Notes: a model not told the origin generated them from the sequence alone. A stretch of DNA of 64,000 nucleotides from Oscillospiraceae bacterium (GCA_902778285.1 CACYXC010000012.1:1-64000), one strand, 5' to 3'; shown: positions 1 to 9,435, counted from the first letter of the stretch. Translations and numbers: made by a program.

Positions 1-60
1 GACACCTCTTTCTTGTGGCTAATGGTTTGTGGTGAATTCATTAAACCACTTTGAGGTGCC
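1..60. repeat. Imperfect inverted repeat at the window edge
   Basis: GACACCTC at 1-8 pairs with GAGGTGCC at 53-60 (7 of 8), and an inner pair TGGTTT/AAACCA lies between them. A minus-strand reading frame is open from an ATG near position 40 to the edge, so this could be the start of a gene or the end of a mobile element lying to the left. Only the dyad is visible; the rest is inference. Confidence 0.25.
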
Positions 61-140
61 CTCTGTCTTTATTTTTCCTACATCTATTTTACACTAAGTT
101 GGCGGCGGGCGGAAGGCGAAAAAGCCCTCTCTGCGCCGGA

Positions 141-170
141 TTGACGGGGAGGGGAGCGGTTTGCTATAAT
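141..170 (+). promoter_or_regulatory. Sigma-A type promoter of prmA
   Basis: TTGACG (141-146) and a perfect TATAAT (165-170) are separated by 18 bp. They lie 34 bp upstream of the prmA start, with an AAGGAG ribosome binding site at 190-195. Confidence 0.75.
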
Positions 171-203
171 ATGCGAAAAGCGGACCGATAAGGAGAAAAA
201 GCC

Positions 204-1127
204 ATGCGATACATCGAAGTGACCGTGAACACCCCGGACGAGGAGATCGACCGCCGCTGCGAGGAAATGGCCGCCATGGGCGTAGGCGGCTTCGTGATCG
301 AAAACGAGGCCGATTTTCAGGACTTTCTGGAGCACAACCACCAGTATTGGGACTACGTGGACGACGAGCTGGCGCAGAAGTTTTCCGGCGTCAGCCGCAT
401 CAAGTGCTACCTGACCGACGATGCGGAGGGACAGAAGGCCCTGCGCGCCATCCGCGCCGCCTACGGCGAGGTCGCCGTCGCCATGGTGGAGGACAGCGAC
501 TGGGAGAACAACTGGCGCGAGTTCTACAAGCCCATCGAGGTCGGCGAGAAGCTGGTCGTGGTACCTGAGTGGGAGCCGATCCCCGAGGATGGGCGGCTGC
601 CCCTGCGCTTGGATCCTGGCCTGATCTTCGGCACCGGCAGTCACGCCACCACGCGCATGTGTCTGGCAGCGCTGGAAAGTTATGTAAACCAAAACACGCG
701 CGTCCTGGATCTCGGCTGCGGCAGCGGCATCCTCGGCATCGGCGCGCTGGTGCTGGGAGCGAAGAGCTGTCTCGGCTGCGACATCGACCCCAAGGCCCCG
801 GACGTTGCCATGGCCAACGCCGCCCTCAACGGCATCGGCGCGGATCGCCTCACCGCCTGCGCCGGGGATGTGATCGCCGACGCCTCGCTGCGCCGCGGCT
901 TCGGAACGGGCTACGATCTGGTGCTGGCCAACATCGTGTCCGATGTGATCATCCCGCTCGCGCCCCATGTGCCGGGCTTTCTGGCGCCGGGCGGCGTCTT
1001 CATCACCTCCGGCATCATCGAGGGTCGGCAGGACGAGGTGCGCGCAGCCATCGAGCGCGCGGGCCTGCGCGTGGTCGATCACCACTGCGAAGAGGAGTGG
1101 CATCAGTTTACCGCGGTGCTGGCGTGA
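204..1127 (+). CDS. prmA: Ribosomal protein L11 methyltransferase
   Basis: The 307-residue protein has the family's usual length. It is expected to trimethylate several amino groups of ribosomal protein L11 using S-adenosylmethionine in the cytoplasm. The N-terminal third is the L11-recognition domain. The PrmA signature DPGLIFGTGSHATT lies at 137-150, the SAM-binding motif DLGCGSG at 169-175, and the catalytic-face motif LANIV near 241-245. The ATG at 204 follows AAGGAG by 8 bases and sits behind a strong promoter. It is followed by about 165 bp of unremarkable sequence and then a terminator shared with the converging htrA gene. Identification is secure. Confidence 0.95.
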   Translation: MRYIEVTVNTPDEEIDRRCEEMAAMGVGGFVIENEADFQDFLEHNHQYWDYVDDELAQKFSGVSRIKCYLTDDAEGQKALRAIRAAYGEVAVAMVEDSDWENNWREFYKPIEVGEKLVVVPEWEPIPEDGRLPLRLDPGLIFGTGSHATTRMCLAALESYVNQNTRVLDLGCGSGILGIGALVLGAKSCLGCDIDPKAPDVAMANAALNGIGADRLTACAGDVIADASLRRGFGTGYDLVLANIVSDVIIPLAPHVPGFLAPGGVFITSGIIEGRQDEVRAAIERAGLRVVDHHCEEEWHQFTAVLA

Positions 1128-1291
1128 GCATTGCGTTTTGAGGCGTGAGCTTTTAGCAGACAAGAGACATGATGCCTCAGGTGGGGCTTGCTCCTCCCGT
1201 GCAGAACATAAGCGCCTGAAATGCGGATTGCCGCACCGATTACATCGCTCACCGGTGCGCGATGACAGATTCTACTCCAACAATACATGGA

Positions 1292-1482
1292 AGCGGGGCG
1301 GCCGTCAGGCCGCCCCGCTTCAAGCTGTCGACAAAGTGTCGACAGCTTGAGCGGCAAAAATGGGAACTTTCGAAAAAGTTCCCATTTTTGCGTATATCAA
1401 ACGCGAGAGGGAATAACGTCCGACCTGTTCTGTATGGGTTTGTCTTCAGTCTGAAGCGGGGAGGCCGTCAGGCCGCCCCGCT
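1292..1482 (+). repeat. Terminator-flanked hairpin element, copy 1 (core 1320-1454)
   Basis: The 135-bp core begins TCAAGCTGTCGACAAAG and ends GTCTTCAGTCTGA, which form imperfect terminal inverted repeats. It lies between two 28-bp copies of one GC-rich hairpin (1292-1319 and 1455-1482, one mismatch). Inside are a perfect 12-bp-arm palindrome around two GTCGAC sites (1321-1347) and a second hairpin with GGGAAC/GTTCCC arms. The third internal hairpin of longer copies is partly deleted. No coding capacity. The flanking hairpins probably terminate prmA and htrA transcripts, which converge here. Confidence 0.8.
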
Positions 1483-1509
1483 TTCTGTCTCAAAACTGAA
1501 AACTGAAAA

Positions 1510-2817
1510 CTACTTCCCGTAAACATCGTTGGTGTCCATCAGGAGCACGTCGAATTCCAGCTCCTCGCCGTCGCGCCAGATGTCGAAATGCAGCTTGTCG
1601 CCCACCTTGAAGCGGTTCTTGATGTCGTTGACCTCCTCGGTGGTGGTAACGGGCGTGCCGTTGACCGCGGTCAGGATGTCGCCGGGCAGGACGCCCTGCG
1701 CCTCCGCGTCGGAGCCCTTGGTCACGGCCGTGATATACAGGCCGTCGGGCAGCTGGTACTCCTCCTTCGCATTGTCGGGGATGGCGCCCACGGTGATGCC
1801 GATGGAGGGCCGTCCGCGGACCTCGCCGTCCCTGACCAGCGCGTTGACCACGCCGCTGACCGTGGAGGAGGGGATCGCAAAGCCGATGCCCTCGATGCTG
1901 GAGTAGGAGGACATCATCTTCATGTTGGTCACGCCGACGATCTGTCCGTACATGTTGAACAGCGCGCCGCCGGAGTTGCCCTCGTTGAGGGCGGTGTTGG
2001 TCTGCAGGAGGGTCATGCTGCGCCCGTTGAACTGCACGCCGCGCTCGATGGCGGAGATGATGCCGTCTGTCAGCGTGTTGCGGAAGCTCTCGCCCAGCGG
2101 GTTGCCGATCGCGGCGACCCGGTCGCCGACGCGCAGGGTCGAGCTGTCGCCCAGCTCGGCGGCAGGGAGGCCCTTCGCCTCGATCTTCAGCAGCGCCACA
2201 TCGCTGATGGTGTCGGCGCCGACCAGCTTCGCCTCATACGCCTGATCGTTGTAGAGCGTGACGGTGGCCCGGTCGCAGCCCTCGATCACGTGGGTGTTGG
2301 TCAGGATCAGCCCGTCCGGACTGAGGATCACGCCGGTGCCCCAGTTGTAGCCGATCATGCGGTTCTGATAGCCCGAGATGGCGACGATGGAACGGCTGCA
2401 GCGCTCATAGAGCTCCTGCAGCGTCAGCTCCTCGCCCTCGGCGGGGACGAGCTTCTGCTCGAAGACAATGGGCAGTCTGGCGCGCTCGATGTTGATGTCG
2501 GCCACGTCCGTCTGCGTGCTCTCATAGAAGTTCTCGAAAAACTGGGCGGGATCGGCGGGCATCTCCTCCGGCGCGGCCGGGTCGTAGGTGGGCAGCGTGA
2601 TCTGCGGATCGCTCTGGCCGCTGCCGCCGAAGTACAGGGAGCTGGCCACGATCAGGGCCAGCAGCGCGCAGACCGCGCCCGTGATGCGCAGCGGCGTCCA
2701 GCCCTTTTTCCGCTTTTCGGGAAGAGCAGGAGCGGCCGTTTCCTGCGGCGCCTTCTGCGGCGCCGCCTCCGGCGCGTACCAGTCGGCTGCTTCTTTATAC
2801 CATTCGTTGTTGCTCAT
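1510..2817 (-). CDS. htrA: HtrA/DegP-like membrane-anchored serine protease
   Basis: This 435-residue S1C-family protease should degrade or refold damaged envelope proteins on the outer face of the membrane. A cytoplasmic, Pro/Ala-rich N-terminus is followed by one membrane helix at about 45-63. The chymotrypsin-like domain carries the triad His176 (TNTHVIEG), Asp206 (ISDVALLKI) and Ser282 (NEGNSGGALFN). One PDZ domain fills roughly 335-425. The ATG at 2817 was chosen over an upstream in-frame codon because GAGGGA precedes it; it overlaps the kinase gene by 23 bp. It is the last gene of a regulator-kinase-protease operon, the arrangement of CssRS/LiaRS-like envelope stress systems, so induction by misfolded secreted protein is likely (inference). 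Confidence 0.93.
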   Translation of the reverse strand: MSNNEWYKEAADWYAPEAAPQKAPQETAAPALPEKRKKGWTPLRITGAVCALLALIVASSLYFGGSGQSDPQITLPTYDPAAPEEMPADPAQFFENFYESTQTDVADINIERARLPIVFEQKLVPAEGEELTLQELYERCSRSIVAISGYQNRMIGYNWGTGVILSPDGLILTNTHVIEGCDRATVTLYNDQAYEAKLVGADTISDVALLKIEAKGLPAAELGDSSTLRVGDRVAAIGNPLGESFRNTLTDGIISAIERGVQFNGRSMTLLQTNTALNEGNSGGALFNMYGQIVGVTNMKMMSSYSSIEGIGFAIPSSTVSGVVNALVRDGEVRGRPSIGITVGAIPDNAKEEYQLPDGLYITAVTKGSDAEAQGVLPGDILTAVNGTPVTTTEEVNDIKNRFKVGDKLHFDIWRDGEELEFDVLLMDTNDVYGK

Positions 2818-4261
2818 TTTTATCCCTCTGTTTCGTGCTCTCCGCGAGGGGAAGCGTAAATACAAATTCTGTCATCCCGTCCTCGCTTTTGACGGCGATG
2901 TCCTCGTCATGGCTGTTGATGATCGTCTTGACCAGATAGAGCCCCAGCCCCACGCCCTCCTTGTCCATGCTGCGGGAGCGGTCGGACTTGTGGAAGCGGT
3001 CGAAGATAAAGGGCAGGTCGTCCGGCGGGATCGTCTCACCGAAGTCCTTGACGGAGACGTAGGCCTTGCCGTTGTCCTTGTACAGCTTCAGGATCAGACA
3101 GCTGCCGGGGGCGGCGAACTTGACGGCGTTGTCGAGCAGGTTGTATATGACCTGCGTGATGGCGTCCTTGTCCGCCCAGACCAGGATGGGGTTGTCGGGC
3201 AGCTGGGGGTCCACGTCCAGATTCTTTTTCGTCGCCCGGCTCTCAAAGCTCAGCAGGGTCTGCACGATCAGCTCCGAGATGTCGAACACGCTGCGGTGAC
3301 TCAGATCCGCAGCCCGCGCCCTTGCCTGGGAGACGCCCAGCATCTCCTTGACCAGGCGGGAGAGGCGGCGCGTCTCGTCGCGGATGGAGATCAGGTACTT
3401 CCGCTCGTCCTCCGGCGGGATCGTGCCGTCCAGGATGCCGTCGGCAAAGCCGGCGATGGTGGTCATGGGGGTGCGCAGCTCATGGGAGATGTTGCCGATG
3501 AACTCGCTGCGCCGCTGCTCGGACTGCTCGAGAGAGTCGGCCATCTTGTTGAAGGAATCGATCAGCGCGCCCATCTCGTCGGTGGGGTCCTCCGTCTGCG
3601 GCACGCGGACCGAGAAATCGCCGCGCGCGAATTTCCGGGAGGCGGCCGCCATCTCGTCGAGGGGCTTGGTCATGTGCCGGGAGTAGATCAGCGTGACCAG
3701 CAGCGCCGCGAAGAAGACGCCGACGCCCACGACGGTGGCGATCATCAAAAAGGTCGACCAGGCGTCGAGCATCTTGTCCACCTGATTGGAGACGAAGGCG
3801 TAGCCGAGGAGCGTGCCGCCCTCCGGGGCGATGATGGGCATCGCGGTCACATAGCGGCGGCTGTGGTACAGCCCGCCCAGATCGGTCAGCTGGTCGTAGG
3901 GCCTCTCGCCGATCTGCGCAATCAGCTCCTGAGAGAGCTGCTGGCCCATGTGCTCGCACACGGGCGTGCGGTCGGAGCAGCTGACGATCACCCCGGCGTC
4001 GTCCGCGATGAACACGTGGTCGCCCGTGGACTGGCCGATGGAGCTGATGGACATGCGCAGCACCCAGCTCGAGAGCGAATCGCCCCGCGCGATGGCCGCC
4101 GCGGTGCGGGCGACCTCCCTCGCGCTGTTCTCCATGCCTTTGCGGTAGTCGCTGATGACGTAGCTGCGCCCGATGCCCACGAAAGCCACCGCAATGATCA
4201 GGAAGCTGATAAACACCAGAAGCGCCGTGGCGATGAAGTTTCTGAGGAAGATACTTTTCAT
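2795..4261 (-). CDS. Two-component sensor histidine kinase
   Basis: The 488-residue protein has membrane helices at about 8-30 and 178-202 bracketing an extracytoplasmic sensor domain of roughly 145 residues. A HAMP linker, a HisKA domain with phospho-acceptor His260 (NISHELRTP), and an ATPase domain with N-box Asn374/Asn378 and a GLGLYLVK glycine box follow. It should autophosphorylate and pass phosphate to the regulator encoded immediately upstream. The kinase start is 3 bp from the regulator's stop and its end overlaps htrA, so the three are one operon. The sensed signal cannot be read from the sequence; the HtrA partner suggests envelope stress. Confidence 0.93.
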   Translation of the reverse strand: MKSIFLRNFIATALLVFISFLIIAVAFVGIGRSYVISDYRKGMENSAREVARTAAAIARGDSLSSWVLRMSISSIGQSTGDHVFIADDAGVIVSCSDRTPVCEHMGQQLSQELIAQIGERPYDQLTDLGGLYHSRRYVTAMPIIAPEGGTLLGYAFVSNQVDKMLDAWSTFLMIATVVGVGVFFAALLVTLIYSRHMTKPLDEMAAASRKFARGDFSVRVPQTEDPTDEMGALIDSFNKMADSLEQSEQRRSEFIGNISHELRTPMTTIAGFADGILDGTIPPEDERKYLISIRDETRRLSRLVKEMLGVSQARARAADLSHRSVFDISELIVQTLLSFESRATKKNLDVDPQLPDNPILVWADKDAITQVIYNLLDNAVKFAAPGSCLILKLYKDNGKAYVSVKDFGETIPPDDLPFIFDRFHKSDRSRSMDKEGVGLGLYLVKTIINSHDEDIAVKSEDGMTEFVFTLPLAESTKQRDKNEQQRMV

Positions 4262-4264
4262 CGC

Positions 4265-4948
4265 TCAGTCCAGCAGCTCGAACTTGTACCCCACGCCCCA
4301 GACGGTCTTGAGGCTCCACTTGTCGCTCACGCCCTCCAGCTTCTCGCGCAGACGCTTGACGTGCACGTCCACCGTGCGGGAGTCGCCGAAGTAGTCGAAG
4401 CCCCAGACCTCGTCGAGCAGCTGATTGCGGGTAAAGACCCGGTTGGGGGAGGAGGCCAGGTGGTACAGCAGCTCCATCTCCTTCGGGGGCGTGTCCACCT
4501 TCCTGCCGTCCACGATCAGCTCGTAGGAGTCGAGGTTGATGACCAGCTTGTCAAAGCTCAGCTTTTTCTCCACCGGCGCGTCGGCGTCCGTGCGGCGCAT
4601 GACGGCGTGCACGCGGGCCAGCAGCTCCTTGACCTCGAAGGGCTTGGTCACGTAGTCGTCCGCGCCCATCTCAAGCCCGCTGACCTTGTCGTTGAGCTCG
4701 CCCTTGGCGGTGAGCATGATGATGGGGGTGGAGGATTTGGCGCGTATGTCCCGGCAGACCTGCCAGCCGTCCTTGACCGGCAGCATGATGTCCAGCAGCA
4801 CGACGTCCGGCTGGAACAGATCGAAGATGGACTCGGCCTTGCCGCCGTCGGCGGCGATCATGGTCTCGAAGCCGTCCTTGCCCAGATACAGCCGCAGAAG
4901 CTCGGCGATGTTGGCGTCGTCTTCCACGATCAGAGCGCGTTTGCTCAT
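4265..4948 (-). CDS. OmpR/PhoB-family response regulator
   Basis: The 227-residue regulator has a receiver domain with acidic pocket Asp10/Asp11, phospho-acceptor Asp53 (VVLLDIMLP) and the conserved Lys102 (DYVTKPF). A winged-helix DNA-binding domain fills about 130-225 (DSRTVDVHVKRLREKL). It is the first gene of the kinase and htrA operon and probably regulates that operon. The ATG is preceded by AAAGGAG. Confidence 0.95.
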   Translation of the reverse strand: MSKRALIVEDDANIAELLRLYLGKDGFETMIAADGGKAESIFDLFQPDVVLLDIMLPVKDGWQVCRDIRAKSSTPIIMLTAKGELNDKVSGLEMGADDYVTKPFEVKELLARVHAVMRRTDADAPVEKKLSFDKLVINLDSYELIVDGRKVDTPPKEMELLYHLASSPNRVFTRNQLLDEVWGFDYFGDSRTVDVHVKRLREKLEGVSDKWSLKTVWGVGYKFELLD

Positions 4949-4990
4949 AGGTATCGCTCCTTTGCCTGCTTTTTGCAGTATTATTTATTG

Positions 4991-4996
4991 ATTATA
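4991..4996 (-). promoter_or_regulatory. Probable -10 box of the regulator-kinase-htrA operon
   Basis: A perfect TATAAT on the minus strand lies 43 bp upstream of the regulator start. A good -35 box at standard spacing is not evident (TTAACT lies 19 bp away), which is compatible with activator-dependent transcription. Confidence 0.45.
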
Positions 4997-5047
4997 GCGC
5001 GAAGACGCCCGGAAAAGTTAAGAATCTGTAATATTTCCGCCGAAAAC

Positions 5048-6430
5048 TCAGAAGTCGAGCTTCTCCAGTTCGACGAGGGCGAGGATATAGACCTTCAGCG
5101 CCTCGAGCAGCCAGTCCCTGCTCGCGGCCTCGTCCACGCCGTGGATGGGCCCGGCAAAGTCCGGCATGGGCCGCTCCGGGTGCTCCGGACCGAAGGCAAC
5201 CGCGTTTGGGAAGTGCCGCGCGTAGGTGCCGCCGCCGATGGTGTAGGGCTTTGCGTTCTCGCCGGTGAAGTCGTTGTAGGCGCGGATGCAGGACTGCACG
5301 GCCGGGTTGTCCAGGGCCATATAGAAGGGCGCGGCGTCGCGGTCCACGGTGACCTCGGCAATGCCGCCCGCGTGCGCGCGGATGCCCGCCGCGATCTGCT
5401 CGCCGCTGGTCGTGGTGGGGTAGCGGCTGTCCACGCTCTGGAACATCCTGCCGTCCTCCACGCCGATCACGCCGCCCACGATGGTCAGCGGCTCAAAGTT
5501 GCCGTCGTCGGCCTGTACGCCGAGGGCGCTGCCGTCCCATGCGCCGTGCAGCTTTTGAATAAGCCGCAGGAAGGCGGCGTCGTTTTCGTCGCCCACCTCG
5601 TTTGCCAGCAGGTAGTCCACCAGCACGCCGATGGCGTTGCGGGTGCCTTTGGGCAGGGAGGCGTGCCCGCCCTTGCCGTGCGCCAGCAGATGCCAGACGC
5701 CGGGCGATACTTCCTCGGCGTCGACATATTCGCTGTTTGCCAGCTTCCCGGCGCGGACCCTGGCCTCGGCCCTGTCGGGGATCACATTGGGCGCGACGCC
5801 GCCGTGAATGTCCAGAATGTCGCCCAGCGGCAGCTTCGAGACGATGCGCCCGTGGTAGATGCCCTTCTCGCCGTTGCACAGCGGGAAGTTCGCATCCGGG
5901 GAGAAGCAGAAGAGGGGAGCGGGATAGTTAGCCAGATAGTATTCCAGGTCGCCCATGCCCGTCTCCTCGTTGGCGCCGAGCAGCGCGCGGACGGGGTAGC
6001 GCAGGGGGACACTCCTGTCCTTCAGGTATTTGAGCGCGTAGAGGCACAGGACGCTCGGCCCCTTGTCGTCCATGACGCCGCGGCCGATGATCCAGCCCTC
6101 GCGCTCACGCATGGTGAAGGGGTCCTCCTTCCAGCCATCGCCCACGGGCACCACATCCAGGTGCGTGATGGTCGCCAGGTAGCGCGCGCCGTCTCCGCCG
6201 ACGCTGGCATAGCCGATCCTGCCTTCGCAGTCCACGGTCTCCAGTCCCAGCTCCCGGGCGATCTGCAGTCCCAGATCCAGAGCCTTGCGCGGTCCGGGGC
6301 CGAAGGGGGCGTTCTCGGCCGGCGCGCCCTCCACGCTGTCGACAGCCACAAGACGGGCGATATCGCGAAAAACGGCCTCGGTATGCCGATCGACAAAAGC
6401 CTCAATGTCGCGGCGCAGTTCTTCTTTCAT
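5048..6430 (-). CDS. M20-family dipeptidase (PepV-like)
   Basis: The 460-residue zinc-dependent peptidase resembles the PepV/Sapep group, which releases amino acids from dipeptides in the cytoplasm. Visible metal-site motifs are THLDVVPVG, the bridging-aspartate motif MDDKGP and the NEETG glutamate pair, followed by a dimerisation/lid insertion. The ATG at 6430 is preceded by AAAGGAG at 8 bases; an in-frame ATG 36 bp upstream lacks this. It stands alone between the stress operon and a divergent gene. Exact substrate preference is not evident; other M20 exopeptidases are the alternative. Confidence 0.88.
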   Translation of the reverse strand: MKEELRRDIEAFVDRHTEAVFRDIARLVAVDSVEGAPAENAPFGPGPRKALDLGLQIARELGLETVDCEGRIGYASVGGDGARYLATITHLDVVPVGDGWKEDPFTMREREGWIIGRGVMDDKGPSVLCLYALKYLKDRSVPLRYPVRALLGANEETGMGDLEYYLANYPAPLFCFSPDANFPLCNGEKGIYHGRIVSKLPLGDILDIHGGVAPNVIPDRAEARVRAGKLANSEYVDAEEVSPGVWHLLAHGKGGHASLPKGTRNAIGVLVDYLLANEVGDENDAAFLRLIQKLHGAWDGSALGVQADDGNFEPLTIVGGVIGVEDGRMFQSVDSRYPTTTSGEQIAAGIRAHAGGIAEVTVDRDAAPFYMALDNPAVQSCIRAYNDFTGENAKPYTIGGGTYARHFPNAVAFGPEHPERPMPDFAGPIHGVDEAASRDWLLEALKVYILALVELEKLDF

Positions 6431-6466
6431 GGATGAACTCCTTTGACTGAAATAATAGGATATCAT

Positions 6467-6495
6467 AGTTTACCACCTGCCTCCCGTTTTTTCAA
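6467..6495 (-). promoter_or_regulatory. Promoter of the M20 dipeptidase gene
   Basis: On the minus strand TTGAAA (6495-6490) and TAAACT (6472-6467) are separated by exactly 17 bp, 37 bp upstream of the chosen ATG. Confidence 0.6.
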
Positions 6496-6561
6496 GCGCG
6501 GACTGCGGAGGATCCCTTCGCCTGCCCTCCTGAAAAACGCTTAAACAGATTAAGAGATTTC

Positions 6562-6590
6562 TTGCATTTTGGCAGGCTTTGGTATATATT
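6562..6590 (+). promoter_or_regulatory. Promoter of the coiled-coil repeat gene
   Basis: TTGCAT (6562-6567) and TATATT (6585-6590) are spaced 17 bp apart, 40 bp upstream of the ATG. It is divergent from the dipeptidase promoter. Confidence 0.55.
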
Positions 6591-6629
6591 CTTCTTCGAC
6601 AGTTATTTTCATGCATGCGGGAGGCAGTT

Positions 6630-8580
6630 ATGAAACAGACGGTTCGGGCGCTGAGCGTCGTGCTCGTTGTGGCCGCGCTGCTGGGCTTTGTCGGCGGCGG
6701 CTCCACGCTGGGCGATGTGCTGGGCGTAAAAGAATTCTGGGAAAACAAGGGCGCGGAGGCGACGGAGAGCATCGACAGGCTCGAGGAAGGGCTTGACCTT
6801 CTGCGCGATAACGAAGAGGCGTATCTCGAAGGGCGCGAGGAGCTCGAAGAGGGCAGGAAGGCCTTCGAGGAAGGCAGGGAGGAGTACGAAGCCGGCAAGG
6901 ATCTTCTCGATGAAAAGCAGGCCGAGTATGACGAGGGCGCCGCAAAGCTGGCCGAAGGCAAGGAGAAGCTCGACGAGGGCAAGGAGCAGCTTGACGCGAA
7001 CGCGGGCGCCTATGCCGCCGGCAAAGCGCAGGTCGCCGCGGGCGAGGCCACGCTGCAGGAGAAGACCGCCGAGTACGAGGCCGGAAAACAGCAGCTGGCG
7101 GACGCCAAAAAGCAGCTCGACGAGGGCCAGGCAAAGGTCGACGCCGGGCAGAAGGCCTATGACGAGAATACCGCCAAGATGGCCGAGGCGAAGAGAACGC
7201 TCGACGAGGGCCAGGCACAGTATGACGAGGGCGTAAAGCAGCTGGCCGACGCGAAGGCGCAGCTCGAGCAGGGCGAGGCCGACGTGGCGGCAGGCCAGGC
7301 GAAGATTGACGAGGGCGAACAGCAGCTTGCCGAAGCCAAGGCCAGGATCGACGAGGCGGAGGAGCAGCTGGCGCTGCTCGAGGCCACCAAGCCCATCTAT
7401 GACAACATGCTGGTCTATATGGCGCCGCTGCTGGAGTCCAATTCCTTCGCGCAGGCGCTCGAGCTTGTCAGCGGGATCATGGGAGTCGACGCCGGCACGC
7501 TCTCGCAGGTCTACAACGGCTGGAAGAATTTTGACAGCCTGCAGGCGCAGCTGGCGCAGGGCAAGGCCGACTATGCCGCCGGACAGGCGCAGCTCGAGCA
7601 GGGCAGGGCGGAGCTGGAGGCCGGCAAGGCGCAGCTCGAGCAGGGCAGGGCCGACTACGCCGCGGGCGAGCAGAAGCTCGCCGAGGCAAAGGTCAAGCTC
7701 GACGCGGGCAAGGCCGCCTATGCCGAGAACGAAAAGAAGATGGCCGAGGCCAAGGCAACGCTGGATCAGGGCAAGGCAGATCTGGCAAAAGGCAAGGTAT
7801 GCCGCGGGTGAGGAGAAGCTGGCCGACGGTAAGGCGCAGCTGGACACCGGCAGAGCGCAGCTGAACGCCGGCAAGGCCAAGCTCGCGGAATATGAGACCG
7901 GTTTGGCTGCTTATAACAGCGGCCTTGCCGAGTACGAGGCCGGCAAGGAGCAGCTCGACGCCGGCGCCGAACAGCTGGCGGAAGGCCGGGAAAAGCTGGC
8001 CGACGCCGAAGAGCAGCTTGCCGAGGGCGAACAGCAGCTGCTGGAGGGCGAGGAGCTGATCGCCCGGTTCGAGGACGGGCGCGATCAGATCATCGCCGGC
8101 ATCGAAGAGCTCAAGGCCACGCCCGCGGACGGGGACCTGGTCTCCATCGCCGACCGCCTGGGCAGCGACTACAGCTATATGAAGAATGAAACCGATCTGG
8201 ACATCGAGCAGGGCTATGTGGCGGTCGAAGCCGGCCGCGGCTATGTCTCCGACAACGGGGAAGCCGTGACGAAGGAGCTCAAAGCGCGCATCCTGGGCCT
8301 CGGCCTTGCCGCGGCTGCCGCCGTTCTGGCGCTCACTGCCGGCCTGCTCGGCATCTTCGGCCTCGCGCGCGCCTCCGGCGTCGTGAGCGTCGTGGCCGCG
8401 CTGGCCGCCGTCGCAGGCGCCGTGTTCACAATGGACGCGGAGCTGACCTTCTCGAAGGTGGCGGGCACCAGCGGTTCCACGCTCGTGCTGGCCGGCTGCG
8501 CGGTGCTCGCGCTGGCTGCGCTCATCAACGGCATTACGGCCATTTTCACCAGAGAAAAGCCCGCGGCCCCCACAGCATGA
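6630..8580 (+). pseudogene. Membrane-anchored coiled-coil repeat protein, frameshifted
   Basis: The reading frame starts at ATG 6630 (GGGAGG upstream) with a hydrophobic N-terminal segment, probably a signal or anchor helix. It continues as a very long Ala/Glu/Lys/Gln-rich helical repeat of short units such as LxEGKxxLDEGxAQYDxG. At 7809-7811 it meets a stop just after a shift near 7790-7800, where AAGGTATGCC replaces an expected AAGGCCGACTATGCC-like unit. The adjacent forward frame continues the same repeat without loss. It ends in three hydrophobic helices at about 8280-8555. Joined, it would be about 650 residues. The repeat resembles the extracellular region of YhgE/Pip-like envelope proteins, but function is unknown. 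The shift may be a real mutation, an assembly error in repetitive DNA, or phase variation. Confidence 0.7.
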
Positions 8581-8610
8581 TGCCGGGGCGGCCCGAGACA
8601 GTAAAAAGAA

Positions 8611-8790
8611 CAGGAATGCGGTTGCCCGCATTCCTGTCAAGCTGTCGACAAAGTGTCGACAGCTTGAAAATCAAAAATGAGAACTCCCCAAAAAGTTCTC
8701 ATTTTTGAGTATATCAATCGCGAGAGGGAATTCGGCAGCATGGGTTTGTCTACAGTCTGACAGGAATGCGGTTGCCCGCATTCCTGTTTT
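8611..8790 (+). repeat. Terminator-flanked hairpin element, copy 2 (core 8637-8760)
   Basis: This 124-bp core has the same ends as copy 1 (TCAAGCTG...CTACAGTCTGA) and the same GTCGAC palindrome. It lies between two perfect 26-bp copies of a terminator hairpin (8611-8636 and 8761-8786, the second followed by a T-tract). The second internal hairpin reads GAGAAC/GTTCTC instead of GGGAAC/GTTCCC, a compensated change on both arms. The duplicated hairpin is unrelated in sequence to that of copy 1. Confidence 0.85.
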
Positions 8791-8799
8791 TCGTTGTGC

Positions 8800-9345
8800 T
8801 CAATATACTCTCGCCATGAGCTCCGCCCCGTGTTCGCGCAGCCAGCGGCGGCGATCCCGGAAATCCGGCAGCACGCCCGCCACATACTGCCAGAAGCGCT
8901 CGGAGTGGTTCATCTCCCGCAGATGACACAGCTCGTGCACAACAACATAGTCCAGCACCTCCTGCGGCGCGAGCAGCAACAGACAGTTGAAGTTCAGATT
9001 GCCCTTCGCCGAGCAGCTTCCCCACTTGCTCTTCTGACAGCGGACCGCGATGCGCCCGAAGCGCACCCCGAGCAGCGGAGCATAAAACGCGGCGCGCTCG
9101 GCAAAGCGCCGCCTGCCCGCCTTTTTCAGGGCGGTCAGCTCTTCCTCGCTCAGCTTTTCCGCCTGCGGCGTCTGCGCCTGCGCGCGGAGCTTTTTTTCGA
9201 TCCAGTCCCGGTGCCTGTCCACAAAGGCGCGGATCTGCGGCATGCCCGTGCGCATCGGCGCGCGTACCAGCACGCGCCCGTCCGGGCGGATCTCCAGCGC
9301 GAGACTCTTTCGCGCGCTGCGGACCAGCTCTACGGTATAGGCCAT
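8800..9345 (-). CDS. YgjP-like zinc metallopeptidase (DUF45/SprT-like)
   Basis: The 181-residue protein carries the zincin motif HELCHLREMNHS followed by a conserved downstream region (FWQYVAGVLPDFRDRRRWL). These are the hallmarks of the YgjP/DUF45 group of M48-like cytoplasmic metallopeptidases. The two motif histidines and a downstream residue should bind zinc and the glutamate should be catalytic. ATG 9345 was chosen because GGGAGGGG lies just upstream; an extended -10 (TGGTATAAT) lies at about 9383-9376. Substrate is unknown. It is a monocistronic gene ending beside the copy-2 terminator. Confidence 0.85.
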   Translation of the reverse strand: MAYTVELVRSARKSLALEIRPDGRVLVRAPMRTGMPQIRAFVDRHRDWIEKKLRAQAQTPQAEKLSEEELTALKKAGRRRFAERAAFYAPLLGVRFGRIAVRCQKSKWGSCSAKGNLNFNCLLLLAPQEVLDYVVVHELCHLREMNHSERFWQYVAGVLPDFRDRRRWLREHGAELMARVY

Positions 9346-9435
9346 GGCTTCCCCTCCCTTTTCCATCAGACAGTCATTATACCACGGCGGTCAAGTGCGT
9401 TTTGGAAAAGGGGACAAGCTCCCGGGGAGAAAGCA

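Noticed and set aside
1261..1522. Short open frames within the terminator-flanked elements
   Set aside because: They differ in every copy, lack ribosome binding sites and are interrupted by hairpins. The elements are non-coding.
2588..6436. A 1282-codon open frame on the plus strand opposite the htrA, kinase, regulator and peptidase genes
   Set aside because: It is antisense to four well-supported genes, has no ribosome binding site and reads as His/Val/Asp/Arg-rich shadow sequence produced by GC-rich codon use.
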